A DNA stretch of 64,000 bases. Origin: Viola odorata (Eukaryota; Streptophyta; Magnoliopsida; Malpighiales; Violaceae). The DNA is taken from contig OY829542.1 of the NCBI GenBank assembly GCA_963691705.1, positions 21,190,579-21,254,578 of the forward strand, written 5' to 3'. This document shows positions 54,574 through 62,592 of the stretch, in pieces. Positions within the stretch are counted from its first letter, which is position 1, and each line of letters starts with the position of its first letter. Below the pieces are notes generated by a model, which saw only the letters and a program-made list of their open reading frames with translations, did no database searches and was not told the origin of the DNA. The translations under genes and the position numbers were made by a program.

Positions 54574-55932
54574 TGTCGATTTTAAAATGGAACATGTTAC
54601 CGTCTTCTCAAAAGACCGGTAACACCCCCAAGTACCGTCACTACTAGACCTGTCAATCCGGGTCTGCGGGTCGGACCCGACCCGGGACCTGACAGACCCG
54701 GAAAAAATCGGGCTGGGACTGGTCCCGACCCGGAAAAATACGGGACCAAAAATTGGTTCCGGTCCCGGCCCGAAAAAATAGCTCGGGTCCGGGACTGGAC
54801 CCGGCCCGCCCCGTTTACTGTACACTTTTTTTAAAAAAAATATTATTCTTTTGTTTTCTTCTACTTTTCTTTCTTTCTTCTATCATAAACGTTCTATGTC
54901 TATTGCTTTTCTTCCTTTTTACAAGCAGCGCCATTCCTTGCTTTTCTTCCTTCTTCTATCAGCGACCATAACCCAACCAAATAAATATGTAAATACCAAC
55001 CAGCGCCATTCATCAGACCCGATCTACATCACCATCTCCTCCCCTCCTCCTCCGATCCGAACCATCATAAAAATTAACACAACAACAGCAGCAAAGCCAG
55101 CAAACCAAGAAAAGGAGAAGAAAACCACGACGAGCAATTTCTAATTAAGAGAAGAAATTAACTGATGCTTGAATATTGAAAACTAAAAAAAAAAGGAATT
55201 ACCCTTCTTGCTTTGTTGTGCTTGCCAAAGTCGATTTGAGGGAGGGTATGGAAGCGTCGATGGCAGCGACGGTGGGAGTTGCGGCGGCGATTGGTGTGGC
55301 GCCGCTGGAGAGTGGAGACAGTGGAGAGGGAGGGTGAGGATGGCTGGGCCGCTGGAGGAAGAAGAGAAAGAGTTGGTGTGGGCTGCTGGGTTAGAAAATA
55401 GGATTAGAAAAATTAGGGTTTTTTTTTTAGGGTGGGCTATGGTCGGGTCTCGGGATAGACCCGTAGACCCGACGGGTCTGACCCGGCCGGTCCCGAAAAT
55501 TTTCGGGACCAATTTTTGGAACCGACCCGGCCCGAATTCCCGGGTCTCGGGACGGGTCGCGGGTCTACGGGACTTTTTGACAGGTCTAGTCACTACCATG
55601 CACTCATCTTAACAAAGATGAAGATGGATCTACATGAGGCTTTTTATATTTTAAAATGGACCATGTTACCGTCTTCTCAAAAGACCGTTGACACCCCCAA
55701 GTACCGTCACTACCATGCACTCATTTTAACAAAGATGAAGATGGATCCTCATGAGGCTTTTTATATTTTAAAATGGACCATGTTACCGTCTTCTCAAAAG
55801 ACCGGTAACACCCCCAAGTACCGTCACTACCATGCACTCATCTTAACAAAGATGAAGATGGATCCTCATGAGGTTTTTTTATATTTTAAAATGGACCATG
55901 TTACCGTCTTCTCAAAAGACCGGTAACACCCC
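54574..55932 (+). repeat. 117-bp tandem repeat array split by a hAT insertion
   Basis: Units start CACTACCATGCACTCAT at 55591, 55708 and 55825, with an exact 117-bp spacing. Each holds ATTTTAAAATGGA-CCATGTTACCG and CAAAAGACCG-TGACACCCCCAAG. A further partial unit lies at 54574-54644, to the left of the hAT element at 54645-55588. The array ends at the LTR starting at 55933. Confidence 0.9.
54645..55588. mobile_element. hAT element inserted in the 117-bp array
   Basis: 944 bp with ends TAGACCTGTCAA and TTGACAGGTCTA and a perfect 8-bp target duplication GTCACTAC (54637-54644, 55589-55596). Sub-terminal regions carry many GACCCGACCCGG-type repeats on both sides. No transposase is recognised. 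The plus- and minus-strand frames at 55183-55612 are composition artefacts of these repeats. Confidence 0.93.
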
Positions 55933-56486
55933 TGATAAGAATTTGTCTTCGGCCGAAGGGTAGGAAGGGAAAAGGCTTCTCCAGTCCAGAAACCGCGGTG
56001 GTCCGTTGTACCTGCAAGGCGCCGGAGGGGGTCTCTGGCGGAAAAACTCCGATGCTTAAGTCAGTATCTGTAGTGAAATTGGCAGAGCTTGGGCCAGTAA
56101 TTCGTGCTTACCTTCCTCCTTTGTGGGGGAGGTATTTATAGATGAAATAGAGCGTTTCTGAGTGATCAGGATCATAAGGGGCTAACGCTCCCGTCAGAGG
56201 GGGTTAGAGGTCCCCGTTGGTGGAGTGCGCTATCGGGGTAGGTGTTACCTAGGTAAGGCAACGCCTACGCCCCCAAACGAGAAGCTCGTCTTGGACTGGG
56301 ATGGGGTAGCGTCGTCTGCCATAACAGTGTTATGTGTGAGACCCCCTCGTTGATGTCGACCATCCCAGCGTTAGTCACATGGAGGGAGGCGACGACCTTG
56401 ATGCTGACGTAGCGATAGGAACGGTAGTTTTATCTTGCTTAGGGTGTAAGACGAAAATGCCCTTGTCGTTAGGTGGATTGTTATCA
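55933..56486 (-). repeat. LTR (element 1, minus-oriented; its 3' LTR)
   Basis: 554 bp, TGATAAG...TTATCA. Orientation is read from the promoter and U5 block on the minus strand: TATA box TCTATAAATACC, then TGACTTAAGCATCGGAG and GGCGCCTTGCAGG, the same order as in the TR-GAG LTR on plus. On the high-coordinate side the flank reads TAAGCCCAACTGAAAATGAG. In reverse this matches the interior just before the 3' LTR of the TR-GAG element. So this is a 3' LTR and the element interior lies to the right. Confidence 0.75.
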
Positions 56487-56488
56487 TA

Positions 56489-56502
56489 AGCCCAACTGAA
56501 AA
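56489..56502 (+). promoter_or_regulatory. conserved AGCCCAACTGAAAA motif, copy 1
   Basis: One of four copies (56489, 57230, 59874, 61387). Two sit directly at LTR inner edges; two lie upstream of gene B in each cassette, about 225-260 nt before its TATA-like box. Confidence 0.6.
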
Positions 56503-56617
56503 TGAGCCCGCGTGTTTACCAAGGGCTATCGCCTCTTCTTCATGCGTTAGTATCCTTTGTGTCGGAGCGGTTCTTCGTCAGGAAATGGGCTGATCCTGAC
56601 TATACTTGTTCAGGAGC

Positions 56618-56625
56618 TATAAATA
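56618..56625 (+). promoter_or_regulatory. TATA box of gene A, cassette 1
   Basis: TATAAATA, 68 nt before the ATG of gene A. The matching box in cassette 2 (60793) is 56 nt before its ATG. Confidence 0.7.
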
Positions 56626-56685
56626 GAAGCTTCTCTTTGTGCGAATTTCTCCACACCTTTTCGTGCTTTCTTTCCGCATTTCACC

Positions 56686-57069
56686 ATGGATGAGCTGACC
56701 AGAAATTTCCTGATCTCTAAGATTTTGACCCTGAAGAATCTTACGGAGGGTGATATCGGCTTCTTGGAGAGGATGGTCCTCAAGACCTCAGAGGACGTTC
56801 TGGAACTGCAGGGGATAATGACCCCTATTTTGTCCAAGCAGCTGGGGATTTCTTTGGAGGAATTTAGCCCTCTGGAGAGTTTGGCGAAGCTGGCCACCAC
56901 CACTTCTCATCTTGATGTGGTTGCTTCGATGCTGCAACAGAGGAAGGACCTATTGGCCTGCTGCTTAAAGGGCATGAGGGCTTGTTCTGCCGAGTTGACC
57001 TCTGTTGCTGACGCTTTGAGGGAGGTTCCCGTTGTGCCCGGGGATGATGATGCCGGATCTAATGCTTGA
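56686..57069 (+). CDS. antisense accessory protein A, cassette 1 (127 aa, unknown function)
   Basis: Not recognised. The protein appears fully helical and has no signal peptide or membrane segment. It aligns end to end with the 125-aa protein at 60849, about 60% identical by eye. Shared blocks: GDxGFLE, KTSED-LELQG, LE-FSPLES, MLQQRKD-L-CCLKGMRA, and an acidic end before GS(N/D)A. The invariant CCLKGMRA with two Cys is the best signature. It has its own TATA box and lies on the strand opposite to the surrounding LTR (55933-56486). A frame conserved at this level between diverged copies argues for selection on the protein. Gene B follows 490 bp downstream. Confidence 0.75.
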   Translation: MDELTRNFLISKILTLKNLTEGDIGFLERMVLKTSEDVLELQGIMTPILSKQLGISLEEFSPLESLAKLATTTSHLDVVASMLQQRKDLLACCLKGMRACSAELTSVADALREVPVVPGDDDAGSNA

Positions 57070-57229
57070 CCGCTGCCTTTGTCTCCTTCTGTTATTTTCT
57101 TTTATGCTTTTTGTATATATCTAGACTCTTCAGCCGCTTAGGCCATAAATCAATGGTTGTTTCCGCTTATTATTGAATCTCTTTTTCTCGCTTGATTCCT
57201 TGATGCTTTTAGTTGGGGTATCCGTTATG

Positions 57230-57243
57230 AGCCCAACTGAAAA
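57230..57243 (+). promoter_or_regulatory. conserved AGCCCAACTGAAAA motif, copy 2
   Basis: Lies 257 nt upstream of the TATA-like box of gene B (cassette 1). The context GTTATGAGCCCAACTG partly resembles the LTR edge GTTATCATAAGCCCAACTG. Confidence 0.6.
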
Positions 57244-57486
57244 TGAGTTCTCCTCGGGACATAGCCATTGCCGTGGTTGCGTTCCGAGAATTTGTAATGA
57301 ATGTTCTGCCTCAACTATTTCTAGGGCCGGTTTTTCAGGTACAGGTGACTGGGCGGTTGTTTGGTGCCTTTTGATTGGCGCATTTATCGAGCGGGAATGC
57401 CTGTGCCGGATCGGTTTCTGCAATTACGGTTACTTTTCCCAAGCGCCTTAATTGTTTTTCAGGGATTCGCGCGAGGATCGGAGCGC

Positions 57487-57494
57487 TATTTAAG
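57487..57494 (+). promoter_or_regulatory. TATA-like box of gene B, cassette 1
   Basis: TATTTAAG, 73 nt before the ATG of B. The identical octamer in cassette 2 (61622) is 77 nt before its ATG. Confidence 0.6.
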
Positions 57495-57559
57495 GGAGTC
57501 ATTTCCCCTTTGCCCTGTTCATCTTCATCCTTTTCTCTCTCTTACTTTTTGCAGGTCGA

Positions 57560-57982
57560 ATGGCAGATTTTTATTTCTTGAGTTCCATGGATCGCGATTC
57601 CTTGCTGACTCCTCCGACCTCGCCGGACTCAGACCATCCCCCTCCGTCGCCACCGTGGAGGCCTCCGTCCCGCCGAAAAGGTCGCAAGAAGCAAGGGAAA
57701 CGAACTTCTAAGGCGTCCCCCATAACTTTGGCTTCTTCTGGCTCTACCACCCAAGAGGGCGGCAAACGTTTTTCTTCCTCCGATTGTTCGCTGGAGAAGG
57801 CTTTCTCTACTGGTGCTGGTGCGGGGTTGGCAGAATCGGGCACCGAAGGAAAGTCAGGTTCGTCAGGGCCCTGCTCTGGAAGGGAGGCAGACGAACCTGT
57901 CCCGAATGCTGACGGGAAGATGCCGTTCCTAGATGATGATGGGGTTTACCACCATGGCATTTACTGGCCTGATGAGGATTAG
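57560..57982 (+). CDS. antisense accessory protein B, cassette 1 (140 aa, unknown function)
   Basis: Not recognised. It starts MADFYFL. Then a highly conserved Pro-rich block (TPPTSPDSD, PPPSPPWRPP) carries several SP/TP sites for proline-directed kinases, followed by a basic nuclear-signal-like run (RRKGRKKQGKR). A variable Ser-rich middle follows. The acidic, aromatic C-terminus is FLDDDGVYHHGIYWPDED. The homologue at 61699 keeps all three parts in the same order. Such a basic-plus-acidic/aromatic design resembles transcriptional activation domains or AGO-binding W-containing tails, but this is only a resemblance. A poly(A) signal AATAAA at 58027-58032 is followed by ATGATGC, matched in cassette 2. 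Confidence 0.72.
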   Translation: MADFYFLSSMDRDSLLTPPTSPDSDHPPPSPPWRPPSRRKGRKKQGKRTSKASPITLASSGSTTQEGGKRFSSSDCSLEKAFSTGAGAGLAESGTEGKSGSSGPCSGREADEPVPNADGKMPFLDDDGVYHHGIYWPDED

Positions 57983-58468
57983 CACCTTTACGCTAGGCCT
58001 ATTGTACATGCTCTTGGGCATTTATGAATAAAATGATGCTTTCCTTCTTTTTCCTTGTCGTTATTTTCTCGTCAGCATTTGATCTTGTAGATGGCTAACG
58101 CCAGAGGTTGGCCTTGCCAAGGCAACCATTTGCAGTTATTTTGACCGAGTCAACTTTGTGGTCTTTTTTGAGGAATAACTTCTCTTTTTCGTATTTTTTA
58201 ATGCTTTCCACGTGGCCAACTTCTTTTTACACGCGTCCTTGCATGACTGACGGCTTAATTAATGCGGTGGCATTTTAATCCTTTAAAAAGGACCATTTTC
58301 TCTCTCCAAAACTTTTGCCCTCGCTTCGAATTTTTCCCTTCGTCTTCCTTCTCTTTCTTCTCCGAATGACTTTTCGGCCGTCCGCCGTCATCCGCTGATT
58401 CTCCTGTAGATATTTCCTTCTAAGGTACCACTTTAATCCTTCTCAGATTTCCTTTTTGCTGGTTTATT

Positions 58469-59318
58469 ATGGTTAGAAATAGACCTCGCCCGGTCATCTG
58501 GAAACCCATGGATCCAGAGGTCGCTCAATCGCCCAGTATTTTTACATGCGATGTGATTCTGAAGGCCGAACTGGAGGAACACGGTATCACCTTTCCTCCC
58601 GGGTATGAACCCTCTATTCCTGAAAGCTACATGCGGCTTCATAATCCGGCTTGGGGTTCTTGTAGGCTGCTTTATTTTAAGATGTTCCTTTACGGTTTCC
58701 GTTTTCCTGTTCATGAATCAGTACTAACGCTGCTGCGGGAGTACAATCTTAATCCTGCCCAGATAACTCCTTCTTCTTGGTGTGCGATTTATGCTTTTCT
58801 TCGCGCTTGCGAGTTGAAGAACATTTTCACCCCATCTCTCAATTTATTTCGCAAATTCTTTAGTATGAGTTGTCATAATTGTTTAATCGAAATCACTCCT
58901 CGATGGGATGACGCGTTCTTGTAGTCGTTCTGGCAGCGGTTTCGCGGCTTTGAGAAGGGTGTGGCTGATTGGAAGAATAGTTTCTTCGCTCTTGAGCTAC
59001 CGTCCCATTTGTGGCGTATTAATTTCAATCAGGAGCTCATAGGCCCGATTTGGAAGAATCCTGCGATATTAACCAGAGCTGAGCTGGAGCAAGCTAACGC
59101 TTTGTTAGACGAGGACACCTGCTATCGCATCCGCGACTTCGCTTTGTTCAAGCCTCTGGAGGAGTGTGTTATGGGTGAGTCTTCCTCTTTTCATACTTTT
59201 CTTTTTCCTCCATCGCTTCTGTTTGTTTCCTTTATAGAGGATGCTGACGCCCGGTTCCTAGGTGATACCGGCGTTCCTTTGAATGTTGTACCGCTCCAAA
59301 CTTTGCCAGCTTCCCCTC
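58469..59318 (+). pseudogene. antisense protein C, cassette 1 (Transposase_28-like), stop and truncation
   Basis: Exon 1 is 58469-59174 (706 nt). The intron is 59175-59237 (63 nt, GTGAGT...TTATAG). Exon 2 runs from 59238 to the LTR at about 59319, where it is cut. Exon 1 carries the Transposase_28-type domain: ELEEHGITFPPGYEPSIPES, FKMFLYGFRFPVHE, NPAQITPSSWCAIYAFLRACE, PSLNLFRKFF. An in-frame TAG at 58922-58924 stands where the homologue has Arg. Exon 2 (VPLNVVPLQTLPASP) matches the second copy. The LTR of element 2 interrupts it, so element 2 probably inserted here. Genes A and B of this cassette stay open. Confidence 0.78.
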
Positions 59319-59702
59319 TGATATGATTCAACGTCGGTCTTGTAAGATTCGGAGTCGTGCCCGATCGGAACGGTGGCGGTCGATCTCGAGTGTACCTGCA
59401 AAGCGCCGGAGGGGGGCTCCGACGTAAACACTCCGATGCTTAAGTCAGTTCGGGTTTTAAAGTAACAAAGGTTCTCCTGAGTGATCTCGATCTTACCTTC
59501 TGATTGGAAAAGTAGGGGTATTTATAGGCCTATTCGGCGATACCTGGCGATAACAATCCAGGCGATGTCTGATGGTGACGTCACAAGCGATACCGATGGA
59601 TGACGTCATGAGCGATATCTGACGGGGCTGCCGGGAACGATAACCTCGTGGGTCCCTAGGATGGGATGGTGCCTTGCGTATAGAGTATCGTGAGTCCCCC
59701 CC

Positions 59703-59737
<35 letters not shown>

Positions 59738-59871
59738 CTGATGTCGACCATCCTAGGAATCCTTCGCTGATTCTCGGGCGATATGAAGATATCTTGCGGG
59801 TCTTATGGGAAATCGTCCCGGCGGGAGCCGCAAGTGTGGTAGCACCGTTAGGACTATCTTGATTGTTATCA
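59319..59871 (-). repeat. LTR (element 2, minus-oriented; its 3' LTR)
   Basis: About 553 bp, TGATATGATT...TTATCA. Same minus orientation and landmarks as the 55.9-kb LTR (TGACTTAAGCATCGGAGTG, GGCGCTTTGCAGG, TATA box CCTATAAATACCCC), but strongly diverged in the rest, so a different subfamily. It is followed by the conserved AGCCCAACTGAAAA motif. A 41-nt C tract lies inside. The exact left edge (59319 or 59324) is uncertain. Confidence 0.7.
59696..59736 (+). repeat. homopolymer (C)7T(C)33 in the LTR
   Basis: A 41-nt run of C broken by a single T. At the corresponding point in the 55.9-kb LTR there are only five Cs (GACCCCCTCGTTGATGTCGACC against GTC...CGCTGATGTCGACC). Confidence 0.9.
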
Positions 59872-59873
59872 TA

Positions 59874-59887
59874 AGCCCAACTGAAAA
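59874..59887 (+). promoter_or_regulatory. conserved AGCCCAACTGAAAA motif, copy 3
   Basis: Directly inside LTR 2. It is followed by ACGAGCCCG and GTGTTTACCAAGGGC, the same context as copy 1. Confidence 0.6.
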
Positions 59888-60780
59888 CGAGCCCGAGTGT
59901 TTACCAAGGGCTGTCCATGTCTGAAATCTTAGATGAAAACTTATTCTTTCGTGGGGCGGTATGTCTGCAGGATCTCCGAGTTTCTCTGACTGCTCGACGT
60001 TAACCGTGTTAAGTGATGAGCTGGAACTTAGTTCTGAAGCTTTCCAGCAAACAAGTGGATTTCGTCCTTCATTCTTATCTAGAGACCTGTTTTCCTGAGG
60101 CGTTAAGAAGTCCACGAGAGACGCTGTTATTACACTCGTGATCATGAGGGCATTGCTTTCGCCCAGCGATGTTAGTCTGTTTGGCCTCTTGGCAGGGCTT
60201 AAGGAGTCTCAACTTTATTAATGTCATAGAAGGGCTGCTGATGGGTCACTTGTGATACCGCCAAGGACTGCAACCAGGTCATGTCGTGGATTTGCATTCG
60301 TTCCGGGTCCATCATCCTTTCAAGTGTACTGCAAACACACGGAGGAGATAGGAATTTATAGAGAAGTTAGTAAACTTTGTACTTACAGGGGTTTGAGGTC
60401 ACGTGGGCCCTGTCTTTCTTTCACGCTTAAGGAAACAACGATATCGCCGCGGCTTTACGCCCTCAGCCGCCTACGATTAGCGCGGCTTTATACCACCAGA
60501 TGCCTGCGATGTCGACGAGGTTTTACGCATCTAGGGCCACCTGCAACATCAACGCGGCCTTACACTGTGCATACCGGTAACCATATGGCTTTTACGTCAT
60601 GGCTACCAGTGATATCGTGCCTTTTGGCGTTTTTCCATACTTTATCTCGCATCCTTTCGAACATCCATGTCGCGGATAGCATACGAGCATCAACCTTTGC
60701 TTCTGCTTCAGGCTTATCAGTCCTTAAGGGTGACGGGACGGCTCACCTTTTGAGGACCTCTTTGTTCTTTCCAAGGCCTC
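59888..60780 (+). other. spacer before cassette 2 with degenerate ~35-bp repeats
   Basis: No believable gene. At about 60440-60575 a degenerate tandem repeat occurs: four units opening GCGGCTTTA, GCGGCTTTAT, GAGGTTTTA and GCGGCCTTA, about 33-37 bp apart. A stretch near 60300-60360 (GTGTACTGCAAACACACGGAGGA) faintly recalls the U5 block of the LTRs. The 181-codon plus frame here is not supported by anything else. Confidence 0.45.
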
Positions 60781-60792
60781 TCTCTTGGGGCC

Positions 60793-60800
60793 TATAAATT
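60793..60800 (+). promoter_or_regulatory. TATA box of gene A, cassette 2
   Basis: TATAAATT, 56 nt before the ATG of gene A2. Confidence 0.7.
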
Positions 60801-60848
60801 GGGGAACTTTCTCCACCCACGTTCTCCTCATCTCTGGCAATTCACATC

Positions 60849-61226
60849 ATGGATCATTTGATTAAGAATTTCCCCCTTTCCAAGGGCCATTCTCTCAAGA
60901 ACCTCAATGATGGCGACGTCGGGTTCCTGGAGAACATGCTGGTCAAGACCTCTGAAGACATCCTAGAGCTGCAAGGAATGCTGACCCCTCTTCATTCCAG
61001 GCTGGGAGCCACGTCTCTGGAGGATTTTAGCCCTTTGGAGAGCGTGTCAAAGCTGGCTGCCTCCATCGCTCGGATTCAAGTGGTGATTGCCATGCTGCAG
61101 CAGCGCAAGGATATGCTGGGGTGCTGCTTGAAGGGGATGAGAGCCACCTCCCATGATCTGATTCTGGTCATGGATTCTCTGAGAGACCTTCCCGAAGTGC
61201 CTGAGGACGCTGGCTCTGACGCCTGA
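60849..61226 (+). CDS. antisense accessory protein A, cassette 2 (125 aa, unknown function)
   Basis: Homologue of the protein at 56686, with one-residue and two-residue gaps. It starts MDHLIKNFPLSKGHSLKNL. It keeps GDVGFLE, KTSEDILELQG, LEDFSPLES, MLQQRKDMLGCCLKGMRA and the acidic end. Predicted all-helical and soluble. A poly(A) signal AATAAA lies at 61300-61305, 74 nt after the stop. Frame and promoter are intact. The family was not recognised. Confidence 0.75.
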   Translation: MDHLIKNFPLSKGHSLKNLNDGDVGFLENMLVKTSEDILELQGMLTPLHSRLGATSLEDFSPLESVSKLAASIARIQVVIAMLQQRKDMLGCCLKGMRATSHDLILVMDSLRDLPEVPEDAGSDA

Positions 61227-61386
61227 TAGCGATGGCTCCCTTTGGGCCTTTTCTCTTTTTCTCCTATCATGTAAATGTACTTTCCGGCCCCTATGCCATA
61301 ATAAATAAACTGATTTTAGTACGCCGTTTTGCAACTGTTCTTCTTCTTTAATGCGCCCTTTGTCTTTTTTTTTCTTGGAGATATTC

Positions 61387-61400
61387 TTAGCCCAACTGAA
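61387..61400 (+). promoter_or_regulatory. conserved AGCCCAACTGAAAA motif, copy 4
   Basis: TTCTTAGCCCAACTGAAAACGG, about 225 nt upstream of the TATA-like box of gene B2, matching the arrangement in cassette 1. Confidence 0.6.
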
Positions 61401-61621
61401 AACGGTTCAGCCACTGGGTGGTTTTCTGATTGGTTGTTCAATATTAAATCTACGCCGCTGTTGTCCTGGCAACTGATTGGGCGATTTTGCGGTTTTCCTC
61501 GATCAGGGGAAAATCTCAACAGGCGTGATTGTAAATCCATATCTGTACTTCAGGCTGTACACGTGTCTTCTCTCAAGAGTCGGGTTGGAAGATCGAAGAT
61601 CCTTTTTCCCAATTTTCTGGC

Positions 61622-61629
61622 TATTTAAG
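61622..61629 (+). promoter_or_regulatory. TATA-like box of gene B, cassette 2
   Basis: TATTTAAG in the context GGCTATTTAAGGGA, nearly the same as cassette 1 (GCGCTATTTAAGGGA). Confidence 0.6.
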
Positions 61630-61698
61630 GGATCTTCTTCCCCTCGTTATTCTTCGTCTCCTTGCTGTTTTTTCCTTTTATTAATATTCTGTGATCTC

Positions 61699-62130
61699 AT
61701 GGCTGATTCTCACTTTTTAGATACGTTCGCCAGAGATTCTCCACCAACTCCTCCAACTTCTCCTGATTCAGATAATCCTCCTCCGTCGCCTCCCTGGAGG
61801 CCGCCTGTTCGCCGACGGTGCCGCAAGAGGCAAAGGAAAGATGCTGCGAAGGCATCTAAGTCGTTCTTCGATTCTCTGGCTTCTTTCTCTTCGAAGGGGA
61901 AAGAAACGTCTTTCCTTCCTAACCAGTCACCGCAAGGGGCTCCCTCTGCCTGTTCAGCTGTTAAAGCGGTGTCGCCATCTGTCAAGGAGGAGTCGGATCA
62001 ATCATCCACTCGCGTGGGGGAGAGGGTTGAGGAACCTTTCCCTTTCGCTGGCGAGGATCGATCGCTTTTAGGTGAGGATGATGATGACGTGGTCTACTGC
62101 TACGACATCTCCTGGTCTGACGGCGAATAG
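61699..62130 (+). CDS. antisense accessory protein B, cassette 2 (143 aa, unknown function)
   Basis: Homologue of the protein at 57560. A longer frame opens at 61477, but homology and the TATA spacing favour the Met at 61699 (MADSHFL). Conserved Pro-rich block (TPPTSPDSD, PPPSPPWRPP), basic run (RRRCRKRQRKD) and acidic/aromatic tail (LLGEDDDDVVYCYDISWSDGE). The middle (Ser/Lys-rich) is not alignable. This pattern of conserved ends with a free middle is expected of a mainly disordered protein with two short functional motifs. The poly(A) signal AATAAA (62178-62183) is followed by ATGACGC. Confidence 0.72.
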   Translation: MADSHFLDTFARDSPPTPPTSPDSDNPPPSPPWRPPVRRRCRKRQRKDAAKASKSFFDSLASFSSKGKETSFLPNQSPQGAPSACSAVKAVSPSVKEESDQSSTRVGERVEEPFPFAGEDRSLLGEDDDDVVYCYDISWSDGE

Positions 62131-62592
62131 TTGGGCATACCATGCCTCTTTGTAGATGTCGTATGGCTTTTCCAAATAATAAAATGACGCTTTTATTTCT
62201 TTTCGCTCTTCTGCCGCTCTTCTTCCTTTATGTTTCTAGGATTATCGCGGGAGTAGGCCTTTCGCTGGGTGCAACCGCCTATCGGTTTTCAGTCAGTAAC
62301 TGTCTTCTCCCAAAAGACATTGATGACTGCCCACGCGTCCTTTTCCACTCTGCACGTGTTTTATTTTCACAGGCTGTTCCTTTTTTAGGTTTAACCTTTA
62401 TAAGGAATTTGCTCTTCTCTTTTAGTATTTTTTGCTAATATTTCGAAATTCTTCGTATTTCCTTTCTTCTGTGCTTCTTTCTTCTCGAGGGATTTTACTG
62501 CAATTGCTCGCCGGTGCCGACGACCGATTCACTGGTTCTCTGCTCCAGGTATTTTGCTTCTCTATTGCCATAACTTTGCTTTCCATTCCATT
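62131..62592 (+). promoter_or_regulatory. B2-C2 spacer with the gene C promoter
   Basis: TATAAG at 62399-62404 (context CCTTTATAAGGAA) lies 194 nt before the ATG of C2. In cassette 1 a TTTAAAAAGGA box lies about 186 nt before the ATG of C1. Leaders are pyrimidine-rich. No frame in this spacer is believed. Confidence 0.55.

Noticed and set aside
55183..55612. Two overlapping frames of 130-140 codons on opposite strands
   Set aside because: They lie in the sub-terminal repeats of the hAT element and reflect its composition.
60252..60797. 181-codon plus frame
   Set aside because: No homologue in cassette 1; it overlaps degenerate repeats and the A2 promoter, and its composition is irregular.
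61477..61698. N-terminal 74 residues of the longest B2 frame
   Set aside because: Upstream of or overlapping the TATA-like box, and absent in B1.
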